From positions 1-7,548 of the forward strand of contig PWFZ01000148.1 in assembly GCA_003555185.1 (NCBI GenBank): a DNA stretch of 7,548 nt, read 5' to 3'. Each line of letters opens with the position of its first letter. Positions within the stretch are counted from its first letter, which is position 1. The translations under genes were made by a program, and so were the position numbers. Source of the DNA: Balneolaceae bacterium. GTDB taxonomy: Bacteria > Bacteroidota > Rhodothermia > Balneolales > Balneolaceae. Positions 6,399-7,548 of this stretch are shown in pieces. The notes under the pieces were generated by a model. The model was not told the origin of the DNA. It searched no databases and saw nothing but the letters and a program-made list of their open reading frames with translations.

Positions 6399-6421
6399 AG
6401 CACAAGCGAGACGCTTGCGCT
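6399..6421 (-). repeat. Hairpin repeat P, copy 3 (reverse orientation)
   Basis: Arms AGCACAAGCG (6399-6408) and CGCTTGCGCT (6412-6421), loop AGA. The A-C mismatch on this strand is the G-T wobble of copies 1 and 2 seen from the other side, so this copy is inverted. With copy 4 it forms an inverted pair around 6422-6559. Confidence 0.8.
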
Positions 6422-6559
6422 ATCCACTATCCAAGTGATGAGACATGGTATTTCTGTTTAATTGTTGAACGCAGTTCGTATTCTTGGTTGATTGTGACTT
6501 AAGACATGTTATTTGGAAATAGAAATACCATGCCTTGTGCACGAAACCCCGCACAAAAT
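6422..6559. other. Spacer between inverted P repeats with 12-bp inverted repeat
   Basis: A 138-bp stretch without a credible gene. CATGGTATTTCT (6444-6455) and AGAAATACCATG (6521-6532) form a perfect 12-bp inverted repeat 65 bases apart. A near-copy of the first arm, GACATGTTATTT, lies at 6503-6514. Together with the flanking P copies this looks like a small nonautonomous element of roughly 185 bp. Confidence 0.5.
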
Positions 6560-6581
6560 AGCGCAAGTATTCACTTGTGCT
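6560..6581 (+). repeat. Hairpin repeat P, copy 4
   Basis: Arms AGCGCAAGT (6560-6568) and ACTTGTGCT (6573-6581), loop ATTC, with the family G-T wobble. Identical to copy 2. Confidence 0.8.
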
Positions 6582-6620
6582 CCCATTGAAGCTGTCCAAT
6601 TGGTTTATTCCCTCCAACCC

Positions 6621-6711
6621 AGCTTAAATAATTCAGGTTTTTTGTCCCGACTCACCCTATTTCCCTCTCTATCGATATAGAGAAGGATTTAACGTCTGAA
6701 TTATTTAAGCT
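6621..6711 (+). repeat. 91-nt compound palindrome, copy B
   Basis: Outer 16-bp arms (6621-6636 and 6696-6711) are identical to copy A. The inner hairpin (6662-6672 / 6677-6687) has one mismatch from a G to A change at 6684. Only three substitutions separate the two 91-nt copies. Confidence 0.85.
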
Positions 6712-6722
6712 TTTTTGGTATT

Positions 6723-6741
6723 GCGTGGCGGGTTTAAGGGC
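6723..6741 (+). repeat. Repeat module GCGTGGCGGGTTTAAGGGC, copy 2
   Basis: Identical 19 bases occur at 5311-5329, where terminator T copy 1 follows directly. Here a P hairpin follows instead, so modules have been joined in different orders. Confidence 0.7.
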
Positions 6742-6757
6742 GCCTCCCGCACAAAAT

Positions 6758-6779
6758 AGCGCAAGTATTCACTTGTGCT
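6758..6779 (+). repeat. Hairpin repeat P, copy 5
   Basis: Arms AGCGCAAGT (6758-6766) and ACTTGTGCT (6771-6779), loop ATTC, with the family G-T wobble. Equivalent to copy 2 in the other long repeat. Confidence 0.8.
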
Positions 6780-6804
6780 CCTGTTTAGAAGAAGAAACTA
6801 CATC

Positions 6805-6845
6805 AGACCCGCGAGGTTTTTTAAAACCTCACGGGTCTTTTTTTT
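6805..6845 (+). terminator. Terminator-like palindrome T, copy 3
   Basis: Arms 6805-6820 and 6823-6838 with T8 (6838-6845). One stem mismatch (GCGAGG where other copies have GTGAGG). No gene ends upstream on the plus strand. The 18 bases after it (GAATCACGCAAAGTTCAC) also follow copy 1. Confidence 0.7.
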
Positions 6846-6852
6846 GAATCAC

Positions 6853-6938
6853 GCAAAGTTCACTCATTAGGTAGCAGAGCTACGAATGAAGGGTACCGCA
6901 GCAGAGCTGCAGTACCAGATTTGAAAGAAAAACTTTGC
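6853..6938 (+). repeat. Branched hairpin cluster
   Basis: Outer arms GCAAAGTT (6853-6860) and AACTTTGC (6931-6938) enclose two hairpins that share an AGA loop: GTAGC-AGA-GCTAC (6871-6883), and GGTAC/GTACC plus GCAGC/GCTGC around AGA (6892-6916) with a single C-A mismatch. The layout could fold as a three-way junction. No coding potential. Confidence 0.55.
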
Positions 6939-6954
6939 ACACGGAGGAATCCAA

Positions 6955-6967
6955 GTGCCATAGGCAC
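6955..6967 (+). repeat. Short hairpin GTGCC-ATA-GGCAC
   Basis: Perfect 5-bp arms (6955-6959, 6963-6967) with a 3-base loop, in the same style as the neighbouring hairpins. Only one copy is seen here. Confidence 0.4.
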
Positions 6968-7007
6968 GACCGATATTGGTTCGGGGATGAATCATACCTC
7001 ATGAAAT

Positions 7008-7030
7008 GGCGCAAGAATGTTTCTTGTGCC
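7008..7030 (+). repeat. Hairpin repeat P, copy 6 (divergent)
   Basis: Arms GGCGCAAGAA (7008-7017) and TTCTTGTGCC (7021-7030), loop TGT. The end pair is G-C instead of A-T and the inner pairs are A-T, each changed on both sides, and the G-T wobble is kept. Confidence 0.75.
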
Positions 7031-7064
7031 CCTTTTGGTGTTTGGAATTCTTGGGCCTTGATTT

Positions 7065-7090
7065 GGAGCCCCGAAACGGATTCGGGACTG
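7065..7090 (-). repeat. Inverted copy of a 26-nt small palindrome
   Basis: Exact reverse complement of 5429-5454 over 26 bases. It carries the CCCGAA / TTCGGG hairpin that forms the core of the 34-base insertion in long repeat A. Confidence 0.8.
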
Positions 7091-7163
7091 CACCGAGTGC
7101 TCCTCTTTTATACCACGAAGCGATAGCGTAGTGAAACGATTCCCACGAAGTGAAAAAAACACC

Positions 7164-7186
7164 AGCACAAGCGAGACGCTTGCGCT
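7164..7186 (-). repeat. Hairpin repeat P, copy 7 (reverse orientation)
   Basis: Identical to copy 3: AGCACAAGCG (7164-7173), AGA, CGCTTGCGCT (7177-7186). The flank on its left, AAAACACC, is the inverted form of the GGTGTTTT that follows copy 1. With copy 6 it makes another inverted pair. Confidence 0.8.
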
Positions 7187-7205
7187 ATCTAGTTTCCAAA
7201 TTTCC

Positions 7206-7245
7206 AGACCCGTGAGGTTTTTTAAAACCTCACGGGTCTTTTTTT
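7206..7245 (+). terminator. Terminator-like palindrome T, copy 4
   Basis: Perfect arms 7206-7221 and 7224-7239 with T7 (7239-7245). It lies 38 bases before the regulator start at 7284 and would block read-through into it. Confidence 0.75.
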
Positions 7246-7283
7246 AGTTGGGTACTGATCAACTCAACCCGTAATTTCCATCC

Positions 7284-7548
7284 ATGAAAAACTCAGCCAA
7301 GCATATTGCCGATCGTATTCGCCTGATGATTGCCACCAAGCAGTTTCAGGTGGGTGAATTGTTGCCGTCCACGCGGGAGTTGGGTCGTCAGCTGGATGCT
7401 AGTTTTCATACCGTGCGAAAAGCCTATCACAGTTTGGAAGAGGAGGGCTTGATTCGCGGTGAGCAGGGACGTGGATTTGTCATCAACCGGCAAAATACAT
7501 CGCTGGATAAATCAGAGCGTTTGGAAATTGGCGCTGAAAAAATGCAGG
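7284..7548 (+). CDS. GntR family transcriptional regulator (3' truncated by window)
   Basis: The frame from ATG 7284 is open to the window end (88 residues). It shows the GntR winged helix-turn-helix: HIADRIRLMIATKQFQVGEL (7-26), LPSTRELGRQLDASFHTVRK (27-46, the helix-turn-helix), AYHSLEEEGLIRGEQGRGFV (47-66, the wing). The C-terminal effector domain is outside the window, so the subfamily (YtrA-like, MocR-like or other) cannot be told, although the linker from residue 69 on seems to continue beyond a minimal YtrA layout. It starts just after terminator T copy 4, which leaves only 38 bases for a promoter. AGTTG (7246-7250) and CAACT (7260-7264) form a small inverted repeat there that might be an operator. 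Confidence 0.85.
   Translation, partial: MKNSAKHIADRIRLMIATKQFQVGELLPSTRELGRQLDASFHTVRKAYHSLEEEGLIRGEQGRGFVINRQNTSLDKSERLEIGAEKMQ

Larger units (their letters stand above)
6552..6845 (+). repeat. Long direct repeat, copy B
   Basis: Second copy of the block at 5388-5715, same order and orientation, without the 34-base insertion and with scattered substitutions. Recombination between A and B would delete the toxin-antitoxin pair. Confidence 0.85.

Noticed and set aside
6420..6617. Open frame of 65 codons on the minus strand
   Set aside because: It overlaps P copy 4 and the spacer with the 12-bp inverted repeat, with no recognisable motif.
6935..7126. Open frame of 63 codons on the plus strand
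   Set aside because: It lies wholly in palindromic repeat DNA, crosses P copy 6 and the inverted 26-nt unit, and has no protein-like pattern.
5388..7186. Repeated units that might be a CRISPR array
   Set aside because: The repeats occur in both orientations with irregular spacing, are themselves hairpins with variable centres, and there are no uniform spacers or cas genes.

Overview
The window looks like a chromosomal accessory stretch from a Bacteroidota/Balneolota-type bacterium. The support is indirect. Exported proteins have signal peptides ending just before Gln (SQ or AQ), small outer-membrane beta-barrels end in Phe, most starts lack a Shine-Dalgarno, and there is an exported xylose-isomerase-like TIM-barrel protein of a kind common in that group. 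No rRNA or tRNA is present to settle the taxonomy.

Layout. (1) 2-265 is the 3' end of mutS, with its clamp-binding motif. (2) 402-923 is a small outer-membrane barrel gene. It is followed at about 934-1056 by a second, frameshifted copy of the mutS 3' end, so the barrel gene sits between direct repeats of the mutS terminus. (3) 1234-3114 is a tight three-gene operon of small secreted, probably beta-barrel, proteins. (4) Convergent to it, with stop codons 3 bp apart, is a glycosyltransferase-like gene on the minus strand (3118-4193). Its frame is broken by one base in a 6-A run, and the true C-terminus continues in another frame. (5) 4421-5281 is a lipoprotein-type sugar isomerase/epimerase with its own promoter candidate and a strong terminator. 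(6) 5282-7283 is a repeat mosaic of about 2 kb around a DUF433/DUF5615 (VapB/VapC-like) toxin-antitoxin pair on the minus strand. (7) 7284 to the end is the start of a GntR-family regulator, cut by the window edge.

The repeat mosaic is the most unusual part. It contains seven copies of a 22-23 nt hairpin family whose outer arms and one G-T mismatch are conserved while the inner stem varies with compensating changes. It also contains four near-identical 34-nt terminator-like palindromes, all in one orientation, two copies of a 91-nt compound palindrome, and a roughly 300-bp direct repeat flanking the toxin-antitoxin genes. Several other hairpins and short inverted modules fill the rest. This fits REP/BIME-like or MITE-like elements mobilised in trans. 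No transposase lies in the window, so the mobiliser is inferred only.

The protein genes do not form one pathway. They read as an island of envelope genes (barrels, glycosyltransferase, lipoprotein) next to mutS, followed by a repeat-rich plasticity zone holding a toxin-antitoxin module.
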